Positions 7,996-15,797 of a DNA stretch of 19,186 bases are shown one piece after another. The stretch spans positions 1-19,186 of the forward strand of contig CAZOXZ010000038.1 in assembly GCA_964583865.1 (NCBI GenBank). Direction: 5' to 3'. This stretch comes from DASSBG01 sp964583865. GTDB taxonomy: Bacteria; Pseudomonadota; Gammaproteobacteria; Xanthomonadales; Rhodanobacteraceae. Below the pieces are notes generated by a model. The model made no database searches. It saw only the letters and a list, made by a program, of their open reading frames with translations, and had not been told where the DNA came from. Numbering within the stretch: position 1 is the stretch's first letter; each line of letters begins with the position of its first letter. A program made the translations under genes and the position numbers.

Positions 7996-8870
7996 GGCTG
8001 TTTTGTTGCTGCCTGGTGATGTTGCTTCTGGCGGCATGCGGGCATGAACGCGTGCGGCCGGCGTCCGGTGGCGTGGACGACAACATTCACCTGCCGCAAT
8101 CACGGCGTTACGCCCAGGCGCAGGATTCCGGCCCGAGTGTCGACGCGGCGGCACGCGAACTGGTCGCAGGCCTGACCGAGCCGGTGCCAAAAGTGGAGCC
8201 GCTTTCGCGTTATGGCAACGGGCCGACCTACGAGGTGCGGGGCAGGAAGTATCATGTCCTGCCGGACGCGCGTGGCTACCGTGCACGGGGCGTGGCATCA
8301 TGGTACGGCAGCAAGTTCCAGGGTCATTTGACCTCGAGCCTGGAGCGCTACGACATGTACAAGTTCACGGCGGCCCACAAGACCTTGCCGTTGCCGACGT
8401 ACGTGCGCGTGACCAACCTCGACAATGGCAGGAGCGTGGTTGTGCGTGTCAATGACCGCGGCCCGTTTGTCGATGACCGCCTCATCGACCTTTCCTGGGC
8501 GGCGGCCGTGCGCCTGGGCTATGCCGCCAATGGAACGGCACGGGTGCTGGTCGCTGCCATCGATCCGCGGCATGCCAAGGAACCGTCTGCCGATCCCGTG
8601 GTCACACCTGCAGCCGGTGATCCGGGCCTGTACCTGCAGGTCGGCGCATTTGCCGATCGCCAGCGGGCACAGGAAATGCTCCTGCAGCTGCAGACGCTTG
8701 GTATCTCGGCAGGATTTCTGCAGCATGTCGAGACAGCCGGGCGCAAGCTCACCAGGGTGCGCATCGGGCCACTGGCGGGGCCGCACAAGGCGCAGGCGGT
8801 GCGCGCGACATTGCGGCGCCACGGCATCATCGCGATGACAGTCAACGAATCAACAAAACCCAGGAATTGA
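7992..8870 (+). CDS. rlpA: RlpA-type septal lytic transglycosylase lipoprotein with SPOR domain
   Basis: An outer-membrane lipoprotein that in Pseudomonas aeruginosa cleaves naked glycan strands at the division site. The signal peptide ends in a lipobox, LAAC, with C16 as the lipidated residue. The double-psi beta-barrel lies at about 97-192: GVASWYGSKFQG, then YDMYKFTAAHKTLPLP with H129, then VVRVNDRGPF with D155, the equivalents of the proposed catalytic pair. A C-terminal SPOR domain at about 211-285 (GLYLQVGAFADR..RVRIGPLAG) should bind denuded peptidoglycan. The turn usually written TASGE/TSSGE reads TSSLE here, a small departure from the family. The ATG overlaps the mltB stop (ATGA), implying coupled translation. 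Confidence 0.95.
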   Translation: MRLFCCCLVMLLLAACGHERVRPASGGVDDNIHLPQSRRYAQAQDSGPSVDAAARELVAGLTEPVPKVEPLSRYGNGPTYEVRGRKYHVLPDARGYRARGVASWYGSKFQGHLTSSLERYDMYKFTAAHKTLPLPTYVRVTNLDNGRSVVVRVNDRGPFVDDRLIDLSWAAAVRLGYAANGTARVLVAAIDPRHAKEPSADPVVTPAAGDPGLYLQVGAFADRQRAQEMLLQLQTLGISAGFLQHVETAGRKLTRVRIGPLAGPHKAQAVRATLRRHGIIAMTVNESTKPRN

Positions 8871-8875
8871 ACCAC

Positions 8876-10120
8876 ATGAGGTATTTCACCGGAATCATCG
8901 GGCAGTTGCTGCTCGCGTTCATGCTCGCGGCGCTGTTTGCGGCACCAGGCCACGCGCAGGATGTGCCGCCTATCCCGACCAGCGAAGTGCCGGTCATCGA
9001 TGTGCCGACGCCGAAGCCGCCGCAAATCAGTGCGCGCGCCTGGGTGCTGATGGATTACGCCAGTGGCCAGGTGCTCGCCAGCCACAACCCCGACATGCGC
9101 GTGGAGCCGGCGTCGATTACCAAGATCATGACCGAGTATGTGGTGTCTGCGGAGCTGGCGGGCGGCGAAATCAGCCTCGATGATCCGGTCACCATCAGCG
9201 AGCACGCCTGGCGTGCAGGTGGAGCGGGTACCGACGGCTCGACCAGCTTCCTGAAGGTCAATTCGACCGTGTCACTGAAAGACCTCCTGTACGGCATGAT
9301 CATCCAGTCGGGCAACGACTCGGCGATTGCTCTGGCTGAACATGTGGCCGGCTCCGAAGCGGCATTTTCCCAACTCATGAATGCCTACGCCAAGCGCCTG
9401 GGCATGACCGGCACGCATTACGTCAACGCCTCGGGCTATCCGGCCGAAGACCATTACACCACTGCGCGTGACGTGGCCATCCTGGCGCGGGCATTGATCC
9501 ACGATTTTCCCGAGGACTACGCCATCTCGAAGATCAAGCAGTTCGAGTGGAATGGCATCACGCAGTACAACCGCAACACCTTGCTGTGGCGCGACCCCAG
9601 CGTGGACGGCATCAAGACCGGCCACACCAGTGCAGCCGGCTATTGCCTGGCGGCATCGGCCAAGCGTGGCGAGGAGCGCAGGATTGCCATTGTCATGGGC
9701 GACGTCAGCAGTGATGCCCGCTCCACCCACGCCGAGGCCCTGTTGAACTACGGCTTCCGGTTCTACGAAACCCACAAGTTGTACGCTGCCGGTCAGACGC
9801 TGACCAGCCCGGAGTTGTGGAAAGGCGACCGTGAAACGCTGCCGCTGGGCGTCACCGAGGACATTCTCGTGACCGTGCCGCGCGGCACGTACGACCAGCT
9901 GCAAGCGAGCATGACCTTGCCGGGAACGCTGGTGGCGCCGGTCAAGAAGGGCGAGAAAGTGGGCAGCCTGATCATCACGCTGGATGGCGAAAAGATGCTT
10001 GAGCGCCCGCTGGTCAGCCTTGCGGATGCGCCCGAGGGCGGTTTCGTGTCGCGCATGATCGATTCCGTGATGCTGATGTTCAAGGATCGCGGCAGCCAGC
10101 AGACGGTGTCAGCCCAATGA
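8876..10120 (+). CDS. dacA: D-alanyl-D-alanine carboxypeptidase (PBP5/6 family)
   Basis: A serine DD-carboxypeptidase (peptidase S11) that removes the terminal D-Ala from pentapeptide stems and so limits cross-linking. Sec signal peptide at 1-28 (cleavage after GHA). Active-site motifs: S80-I-T-K83, S145-G-N147 and K247-T-G. The C-terminal beta domain follows at about 290-385. The chain ends in GGFVSRMIDSVMLMFKDR, an amphipathic helix that anchors this family to the outer face of the inner membrane. ATG at 8876 is preferred (414 residues) because AGGA lies 10 nt upstream; a TTG three codons earlier is possible. It starts 5 nt after rlpA and overlaps ybeD by 4 nt. Confidence 0.96.
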   Translation: MRYFTGIIGQLLLAFMLAALFAAPGHAQDVPPIPTSEVPVIDVPTPKPPQISARAWVLMDYASGQVLASHNPDMRVEPASITKIMTEYVVSAELAGGEISLDDPVTISEHAWRAGGAGTDGSTSFLKVNSTVSLKDLLYGMIIQSGNDSAIALAEHVAGSEAAFSQLMNAYAKRLGMTGTHYVNASGYPAEDHYTTARDVAILARALIHDFPEDYAISKIKQFEWNGITQYNRNTLLWRDPSVDGIKTGHTSAAGYCLAASAKRGEERRIAIVMGDVSSDARSTHAEALLNYGFRFYETHKLYAAGQTLTSPELWKGDRETLPLGVTEDILVTVPRGTYDQLQASMTLPGTLVAPVKKGEKVGSLIITLDGEKMLERPLVSLADAPEGGFVSRMIDSVMLMFKDRGSQQTVSAQ

Positions 10121-10404
10121 CGCATCCGGAAGACAACGACGCTACCGAAGCGCGCGGGTTCCGTTTTCCGGGTCGCTTCACCATTACCGCCATCGGTGAT
10201 GCCGAAGCGGGCTTGCCGGAACGGTTGCCGGCCCTGCTGGTGGCGGCCGGACTCGAGGTTGATGCCGGGCAGATCACCCAGAGGCCCTCGCGGCACGGCA
10301 ACTATCTGGCCGTGCGCCTGCCGTTGCATTGCAACAGCCGCGACGACTACGAACGTGCACACCAGTTGTTGCGCGCCGACGAATTCGTTCATTCGACTCT
10401 GTAG
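10117..10404 (+). CDS. ybeD: YbeD family protein (DUF493)
   Basis: A small cytoplasmic protein of 95 residues in the DUF493/YbeD (UPF0250) family, which has an ACT-like ferredoxin fold and no firmly established function. Family features are the GRFTITAIG start of the fold near residue 19 and the closing HCNSRDDYERAHQLLRADEFV segment. It sits between dacA and lipB exactly as in E. coli and many other gammaproteobacteria. A link to lipoate metabolism has been suggested from that conserved context only. The ATG overlaps the dacA stop (ATGA). Confidence 0.93.
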   Translation: MTHPEDNDATEARGFRFPGRFTITAIGDAEAGLPERLPALLVAAGLEVDAGQITQRPSRHGNYLAVRLPLHCNSRDDYERAHQLLRADEFVHSTL

Positions 10405-10451
10405 CTGCTTGCCATGCGGCAAATGACCGACACCTTCTTCAAAAGCCACCG

Positions 10452-11183
10452 GTGAGACGAAAGCAGTTGGAACCAATCACTTCACCAAATGTTGCGCCAG
10501 TCGCGGATGGATCGTCATTCGGATTGCGCAACCTCGGATGCCGCCCCTTTGCCCCGGTCAGCGAGGCGATGGACAAGTTCACCGCCGCGCGCGACGCCAG
10601 TACGCGAGACGAGCTGTGGCTGGTCGAGCACGAACCGGTGTTCACGCTGGGCCGTGCCGGCCGCGCCGAACACGTCCTGGCGGCCGGCGACATCCCGGTC
10701 ATTCGTTGTGATCGTGGCGGCCAGGTGACCTATCATGGCCCGGGCCAGATCGTGGCGTATCCGTTGTTCGACTTGCGCCGTCTTGGCGGCGGCATTCGCG
10801 TGTTTGTGCGCCAACTGGAGCAGTGCATGATCGATGCCCTGGCTGCGTTCGGGATTACAGGCAAGCGCCGCGAGAGTGCTCCGGGGGTGTACGTTCACGG
10901 CGCCAAGATCGGTGCACTGGGCCTGCATGTCCGGCATGGCTGCACCACGCACGGGCTGGCGTTGAACGTGGCACTTGACCTCGAACCCTTTCACCGCATC
11001 AATCCATGCGGATACAAGGGTTTGCAGGTTACGCAGGTGATAGACTGGTGCCCCGGAGTGTCCGTGACGGAAGTCCAGGCACGCCTTGTCGAGTCTTTTT
11101 CACGCTGTTTTGACATGCAAGTGCTGCAGTTCGCGGAGCCGCCCGCCGGTCTGGCGCCCGTGGTTTCCGATGCTGTGGCCTGA
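10452..11183 (+). CDS. lipB: Octanoyl-[acyl carrier protein]-protein N-octanoyltransferase LipB
   Basis: Transfers octanoate from acyl carrier protein to lipoyl domains of 2-oxoacid dehydrogenases and the glycine cleavage H protein, the first step of de novo lipoate assembly; cytoplasmic. The catalytic dyad is present, numbered from this start: K152 in GAKIGALGL and C186 in RINPCGY. The substrate-pocket segments RGGQVTYHGPGQ and LVEHEPVFTLGRAG are also conserved. Homology begins at FGLRNLGCRPFAPV. The reading frame is open further upstream and overlaps ybeD. No ATG lies near the homology boundary. Candidate starts are GTG 10452 (used, 243 residues), TTG 10467 and TTG 10524, none with a strong ribosome-binding site. 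The usual partner lipA does not follow. Confidence 0.93.
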   Translation: MRRKQLEPITSPNVAPVADGSSFGLRNLGCRPFAPVSEAMDKFTAARDASTRDELWLVEHEPVFTLGRAGRAEHVLAAGDIPVIRCDRGGQVTYHGPGQIVAYPLFDLRRLGGGIRVFVRQLEQCMIDALAAFGITGKRRESAPGVYVHGAKIGALGLHVRHGCTTHGLALNVALDLEPFHRINPCGYKGLQVTQVIDWCPGVSVTEVQARLVESFSRCFDMQVLQFAEPPAGLAPVVSDAVA

Positions 11184-11221
11184 CATCCGTCCTTCATTCA
11201 CGCCATTTCGAGGCTGATTGC

Positions 11222-13408
11222 ATGAAACGTCTTCTACTCTTGCTGCTGCCGGCCGCTTTTCTGGCTTGCGCGTCATCCTTTGCCATGGCTGCTGTCGACA
11301 ACCCGCCGCCGCTGGAGCCGACCAGCGAGCAGGGCAAGACGGCAACGCTGGTGGCCAACCTGATGACGCGCTACCACTACCATGCCGTGCCGCTGGACGA
11401 CGCGATGTCACAGAAGATATTCGCCGAGTATCTGGACAGCCTGGACAGCCAGCGGATGTATTTCACCCAGCAGGACATCGAGGCGTTCGGCAAGTGGCAG
11501 GAAAAACTGGACGACGCGATCTGGGACGGAGACCTGACCGCCGCGTTTGTCATGTTCAACCGCTACCGCACGATCATGGCAGGCGAAATTGCCTATGCCC
11601 GCTCGCTGCTGGCGAAGGGCTTCGATTTCAGCAAGGAGGAATCCTTCCAGCTGGATCGCAGCAAAGCAAGTTGGGCTACCGACCGGGACAGCCTCCATGA
11701 CGTCTGGCGCAAGCGGGTCAAGAATGACTGGCTGCGACTGGAGCTGGCCGGCAAGGAGGCCAAGGACATCCGCGAGCTGCTGGACGATCGCTACGCCGGC
11801 TACCTGAAGCGGGTGAGCCAGCTGAAAAGCGCGGATGTGTTCCAGATTTTCATGAACGCCTACGCCACCTCGACCGACCCGCATACCAGTTACATGGGGC
11901 CGCGCGCGGCAGAAAACTTCGACATTGCCATGAAACTGTCCCTGGAGGGCATCGGGGCCGTGCTGGAGATGCGCAACGACTACACCCAGATCCGCAAGCT
12001 GGTGGCCGGCGGCCCGGCTTCGAAATCCGGCGAGATCCAGCCCGGAGACCGCATCATCGGCGTGGCGCAGGGCAAGGACGGGCTCATGCAGGATGTCGTG
12101 GGCTGGCGCCTGGACGACGTGGTGGACAAGATTCGTGGCGAAAAGGGCACGGTGGTACGTCTCGAGATCCTGCCGGCCGGCGTCGGGCTGGATGGTGCCC
12201 ACAAGACCATCAACCTGGTACGGGACAAGATTTCCATCGTCGACCAGGCGGCATCAAAATCGATCATCGAGGTGCCTGGCGATAACAAGACATACAAAGT
12301 CGGCGTGATCGATCTGCCGTCCTTTTACCAGGATTTCGCGGCACGCGCCCATGGCAAGGAAGATTTCCGCAGTGCATCGCGTGACGTGGCAGGCCTGATC
12401 GCCGAGCTGAAGAAAGAAGGCGTCGATGCGTTGATCATGGATTTGCGCGGCAACGGTGGCGGGTCGCTGCCGGAAGCGGTGCGCATGACCGGCCTGTTCA
12501 TCGATACCGGGCCTGTGGTGCAGGTGCGCAACTGGCGCGGCCGCATCGATTCCCAGAGCGACAGCGACGCGGGCATGACCTGGGACGGGCCGTTCGCGGT
12601 TTTGGTGAACCGTGGTTCGGCCTCCGCGTCGGAAATCTTTGCGGCTGCCATCCAGGATTATGGCCGTGGGCTGGTGATCGGCTCGGATACCTTTGGCAAG
12701 GGCACGGTGCAGAACCTGGTCAACCTCAACAGCGTGGTGCGCGATGACAGCAGCGGGCATGGGGAATTGAAGATGACCATTGCGCAGTTTTTCCGCGTGG
12801 ACGGCGGCTCGACACAGCTGAAGGGCGTGACGCCTGACATCGTCTTTCCCAGTGCCATCGACAAGGATGATTTTGGCGAGTCCAGCTACAAGAGCGCCTT
12901 GGCCTGGACTTCTGTCCCGGCGGCACATTTCGAACCTGACGCAAACGCCACGGCGCTGTTGCCGATGTTGCGCGAAAAGCATGCCTCGCGCGTCGCGATT
13001 GACCCGGAGTGGCAATTGCGGCTGGCGCAGTTTGCCCTGGCCGACAAGATGCGCAAGGATACGCGAGTGTCGTTGAACCTGGATGCGCGCAAGGCCAAGC
13101 GCGAGCAATACAAGCACAAGCGTGAGGCTCTGCTGGAGAAATACCGTGGCACGACCGGGGAGGCGCCAGCCTCCAGCAGCTCCACCGCTGCCGCCGAATC
13201 CGCCTCGACGATCATCATGGATGATGGCCTGCAGGCCAATGAACGCAGCTTGAAAAAGGACCTTGCCCGTGAAAGTGCAAACGAGGATCGCGAGGATGTG
13301 CAACTGACCGAGACGGCGCGCATCCTGGTTGATGAGGTGCGTGCCATTGCCGCCAAGCCGGAATTGGCCGCGGTGCTGTTGCCGCAAAAAACGCAGGCGG
13401 TGGACTGA
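11222..13408 (+). CDS. prc: Carboxy-terminal (tail-specific) processing protease Prc
   Basis: A periplasmic S41A serine protease of the Prc/Tsp type, 728 residues (682 in E. coli). It degrades proteins from their C-termini and in E. coli destroys the hydrolase MepS with the adaptor NlpI. A signal peptide occupies residues 1-23. Then come the family's helical N-terminal domain (about 35-235, containing STDPHTSYMGP), a PDZ domain (about 238-320), and the protease core with DLRGNGGGSLPEAV at 407-420. The catalytic dyad is S468 in GSASASEIF and K493 in TFGKGTVQ, with the 25-residue spacing seen in E. coli. A charged DUF3340-type C-terminal region (about 550-728) completes it. GAGG 8 nt upstream supports the ATG. 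It begins 38 bp after lipB. Confidence 0.96.
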   Translation: MKRLLLLLLPAAFLACASSFAMAAVDNPPPLEPTSEQGKTATLVANLMTRYHYHAVPLDDAMSQKIFAEYLDSLDSQRMYFTQQDIEAFGKWQEKLDDAIWDGDLTAAFVMFNRYRTIMAGEIAYARSLLAKGFDFSKEESFQLDRSKASWATDRDSLHDVWRKRVKNDWLRLELAGKEAKDIRELLDDRYAGYLKRVSQLKSADVFQIFMNAYATSTDPHTSYMGPRAAENFDIAMKLSLEGIGAVLEMRNDYTQIRKLVAGGPASKSGEIQPGDRIIGVAQGKDGLMQDVVGWRLDDVVDKIRGEKGTVVRLEILPAGVGLDGAHKTINLVRDKISIVDQAASKSIIEVPGDNKTYKVGVIDLPSFYQDFAARAHGKEDFRSASRDVAGLIAELKKEGVDALIMDLRGNGGGSLPEAVRMTGLFIDTGPVVQVRNWRGRIDSQSDSDAGMTWDGPFAVLVNRGSASASEIFAAAIQDYGRGLVIGSDTFGKGTVQNLVNLNSVVRDDSSGHGELKMTIAQFFRVDGGSTQLKGVTPDIVFPSAIDKDDFGESSYKSALAWTSVPAAHFEPDANATALLPMLREKHASRVAIDPEWQLRLAQFALADKMRKDTRVSLNLDARKAKREQYKHKREALLEKYRGTTGEAPASSSSTAAAESASTIIMDDGLQANERSLKKDLARESANEDREDVQLTETARILVDEVRAIAAKPELAAVLLPQKTQAVD

Positions 13409-13430
13409 TCACCGATGTCGCGGCGCTGAC

Positions 13431-14360
13431 ATGGCATTGCAATCCCTGCCACCGGGCACCGGCGTGAACTGGCTTCAGCGCGGCCTGCGCATGGCTGTGC
13501 GCAAGCCGGAGGGAATCTACGGGGCCGTGGCCATGATCGTGTTGGCCGTGTTCGTGCAATCGGCCGTGCAGGGTCTGGCCGGTGTCGTCCTCGGACGCGG
13601 CTCGGCAGCATACATGCTGGTACTTGTTGCCGTGATGGTCGCCGGCGTGATGGTTTATCCGCTGCTGTTTGGCGGCGTGCTGCGGGTGGTGCATGCCATG
13701 CGCCATGACCGGCCGGGTGTGCGTGCGTTGCAGGTCTTCGAGACATTTGCGCCCGGCCAGAGCCGCAACCAGATCATCGTCTTCGGGGTCTTCATGGCCC
13801 TGCTCTGGTTGTTGACATTGACTGCGATCATGCTCACGGTGGGGCAGGGGCTGTGGGCCTGGTATCAGGAAGTCATGCAACTCAGCGCCAGCGTGTACCA
13901 ACAAGGCGCCGACGCGGCACCGGTGACCTTGCCGCCGCTGCCGGATGGTGCCGGGCTCGCCGTCGTTCTGTTCCTGGCAGCGGGTGTGCTGTTTGGCGGC
14001 ATCAATGCCATTGGCCTGGGGCAGGTTGCGCTGGCGCGACGGCCTGCGCTGGAGGCGCTTCAGGACGGCGTGCGCGGCACGCTGCAGAACCTGTTGCCGC
14101 TGGTGGTCCTGGCTGGCGCCGGATTCGTGCTCGCGCTGCTGGTGCTGGCAGCCGTGGCGGTGTTGCTGTCGCTGTTGGCTGCCTTTCTGGTGGTGATCCA
14201 CATGGTGCCGCTGGTGATGCTGCTTGTGCTGCCGCTGGAGATCGGGCTGGTGTTTGTCGGCTACGCCGTCATGTTTTGCACCATGTACGCCATCTGGGAG
14301 GACGTAAGCGGCGGCAGCACTCCGCAGGCCGACGTCGCGCCGACCCGCATCGCGGCCTGA
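13431..14360 (+). CDS. BPSS1780-like polytopic membrane protein
   Basis: A 309-residue inner-membrane protein of unknown function. The opening LPPGTGVNWLQRGLRMAVRKPEG resembles the start of the BPSS1780 family of proteobacterial membrane proteins when read in its conserved positions (Pro, Gly, Trp, then a basic cluster before helix one). Hydrophobic segments lie at about 31-54, 60-82, 115-140, 174-195, 222-250 and 253-285, so six or seven membrane passes are likely. A soluble loop at about 145-172 holds PVTLPPLPDG. The ATG at 13431 is used; an open frame upstream overlaps the end of prc and has no signal of translation. It follows prc by 22 bp and is the last plus-strand gene of the cluster. 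The family call is from memory of its pattern and is moderately sure. Confidence 0.75.
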   Translation: MALQSLPPGTGVNWLQRGLRMAVRKPEGIYGAVAMIVLAVFVQSAVQGLAGVVLGRGSAAYMLVLVAVMVAGVMVYPLLFGGVLRVVHAMRHDRPGVRALQVFETFAPGQSRNQIIVFGVFMALLWLLTLTAIMLTVGQGLWAWYQEVMQLSASVYQQGADAAPVTLPPLPDGAGLAVVLFLAAGVLFGGINAIGLGQVALARRPALEALQDGVRGTLQNLLPLVVLAGAGFVLALLVLAAVAVLLSLLAAFLVVIHMVPLVMLLVLPLEIGLVFVGYAVMFCTMYAIWEDVSGGSTPQADVAPTRIAA

Positions 14361-14388
14361 CGGCGACTGACCTGCTGCGGGTCGCGTT

Positions 14389-15765
14389 TCAGCGGTAGCG
14401 CTTGTCCAGCATGGCGTACATGGCACGCAGGGCCATGGCCTCGCCACCGCGTGGCCGGCCCGGACGATCGCGGTCATTCCAGGCGTAGACGTCAAAATGC
14501 ATCCAGGCGTTGCTGTCCGGCACGAATTGCTGCAGGTACAGGGCTGCCGTGATGGCACCGGCATGCCGGCTGGCCGGGCTGTTGACGCTGTCGGCAACGC
14601 AGGAATCCAGCATCCGGCGGTACGGCTGCCACAAGGGCATGCGCCACAGCGGATCGAAGGTTTTCGCCGATGCCTGCGTGGCCGCCTCGGCGAGATCGTC
14701 GCGATTGCTGAAAAGTGCCGGCAGGTCCGGCCCGAGCGCCACGCGCGCAGCACCGGTCAAGGTGGCGAAATCGACGATGAGATCCGGATCGGTCTCCACG
14801 GCATGTGCCAGCGCGTCGCACAGCACCAGCCGGCCTTCCGCATCGGTGTTGTCAATTTCCACGCTGCGCCCGGCCCGTGTGCGCACCACATCGCCCGGAC
14901 GGATGGCGTTGCCATGGACGTTGTTCTCGACCGCAGGGACCAGCAAGGTGAGATGCACCGGCAGCTTGGTCTGCATGATCAGCCCGGCCAGCGCGATGAC
15001 ATGCGCCGCACCGCCCATGTCCTTTTTCATCCAGCGCATGCCGGTGGCGCCCTTGAGATCCAGTCCGCCGGTGTCAAAACACACGCCCTTGCCCACCAGT
15101 GCCAGCTTCGGGTCGCTCTTGCGCCCCCAGGTCAGCTCCACCAGGCGCGGTGCACGTGTGCCGGCCCGGCCGACGGCGTGGATGGTCGGGTAGCCGTGCT
15201 TCAACAAGTCGTTGCCGACCCATTCGCGGACCTTGGCCTTGTGCGTGCGCGCCAGCTTCTTGATCTGTCCGGCCAGTTCGGCCGGGCCCATGTCCTCTGC
15301 AGGTGTGTTCACCAGGTCGCGAACCCGCGTGACCGCTTCGATGAGCGGCGTCAGCCGGTTGCGCCGGCCGCGTGTCACGGCCAGCCGGGCGGGTTTGCGC
15401 GGCTTGTTCTGCTTGTAACGCCCGAAACGGTAGGCGCCCAGTGCCCAGCCCAGGCTGGCCAGGTCCACGTGCGCCTCATCCAGCGCGGCATCCAGGTGAT
15501 ACGTCCCTTCCGGCAGCGCCTGCGGCAGTCCGGCCAGGGACCACAGCGGATCGGCCGGATCGCTGCCTGCCAGCACCCGGGCCAGTTTGCCCTTGTCGTC
15601 AGGGCACAAAACATGCTCTCCGGCCTTGCCGGAAAACGCCAGGGTCCTGGCCCAGCGACGCATGTTGCTTGTCAGGGACTTTGGCAGCGCGTCAGCGTCT
15701 GTTGTCGTCAGGATGGTGACGGGCGTGCTGGACGTATTGCTGCGCTTCTCGATCAATGCAGACAT
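14389..15765 (-). CDS. Leucyl aminopeptidase family protein (M17)
   Basis: A cytosolic dinuclear metallo-aminopeptidase, 458 residues, that removes N-terminal residues from peptides. All metal ligands of the M17 family are present: K226 and D231 (GKGVCFDTGG), D249 (KKDMGGAA), D308 and E310 (NTDAEGRL). The catalytic K238 and R312 are also conserved. All seven are offset by the same 44 positions from E. coli PepA. The N-terminal domain (1-150) is divergent and shorter than in PepA, as in the second M17 paralogue common in xanthomonads. The GAG 8 nt before the ATG is a weak ribosome-binding site. It lies 32 bp downstream of the orphan binding-protein gene, probably in one transcript. It may process peptides for amino-acid recycling; the substrate is not predictable. 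Confidence 0.92.
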   Translation of the reverse strand: MSALIEKRSNTSSTPVTILTTTDADALPKSLTSNMRRWARTLAFSGKAGEHVLCPDDKGKLARVLAGSDPADPLWSLAGLPQALPEGTYHLDAALDEAHVDLASLGWALGAYRFGRYKQNKPRKPARLAVTRGRRNRLTPLIEAVTRVRDLVNTPAEDMGPAELAGQIKKLARTHKAKVREWVGNDLLKHGYPTIHAVGRAGTRAPRLVELTWGRKSDPKLALVGKGVCFDTGGLDLKGATGMRWMKKDMGGAAHVIALAGLIMQTKLPVHLTLLVPAVENNVHGNAIRPGDVVRTRAGRSVEIDNTDAEGRLVLCDALAHAVETDPDLIVDFATLTGAARVALGPDLPALFSNRDDLAEAATQASAKTFDPLWRMPLWQPYRRMLDSCVADSVNSPASRHAGAITAALYLQQFVPDSNAWMHFDVYAWNDRDRPGRPRGGEAMALRAMYAMLDKRYR

Positions 15766-15797
15766 GGCAAACTCGGCTGGGGCGTTGTGTGTTGGAG

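Noticed and set aside
14361..14388. Bidirectional terminator between the convergent genes
   Set aside because: Only short imperfect pairings (GACC with GGTC) exist in this 28-bp gap, with no T-run on either strand.
13215..14753. A 512-codon minus-strand ORF across the end of prc, the membrane-protein gene and the end of the M17 gene
   Set aside because: The translation is low-complexity, rich in His, Gln and Arg. That is typical of a shadow frame opposite hydrophobic coding sequence.
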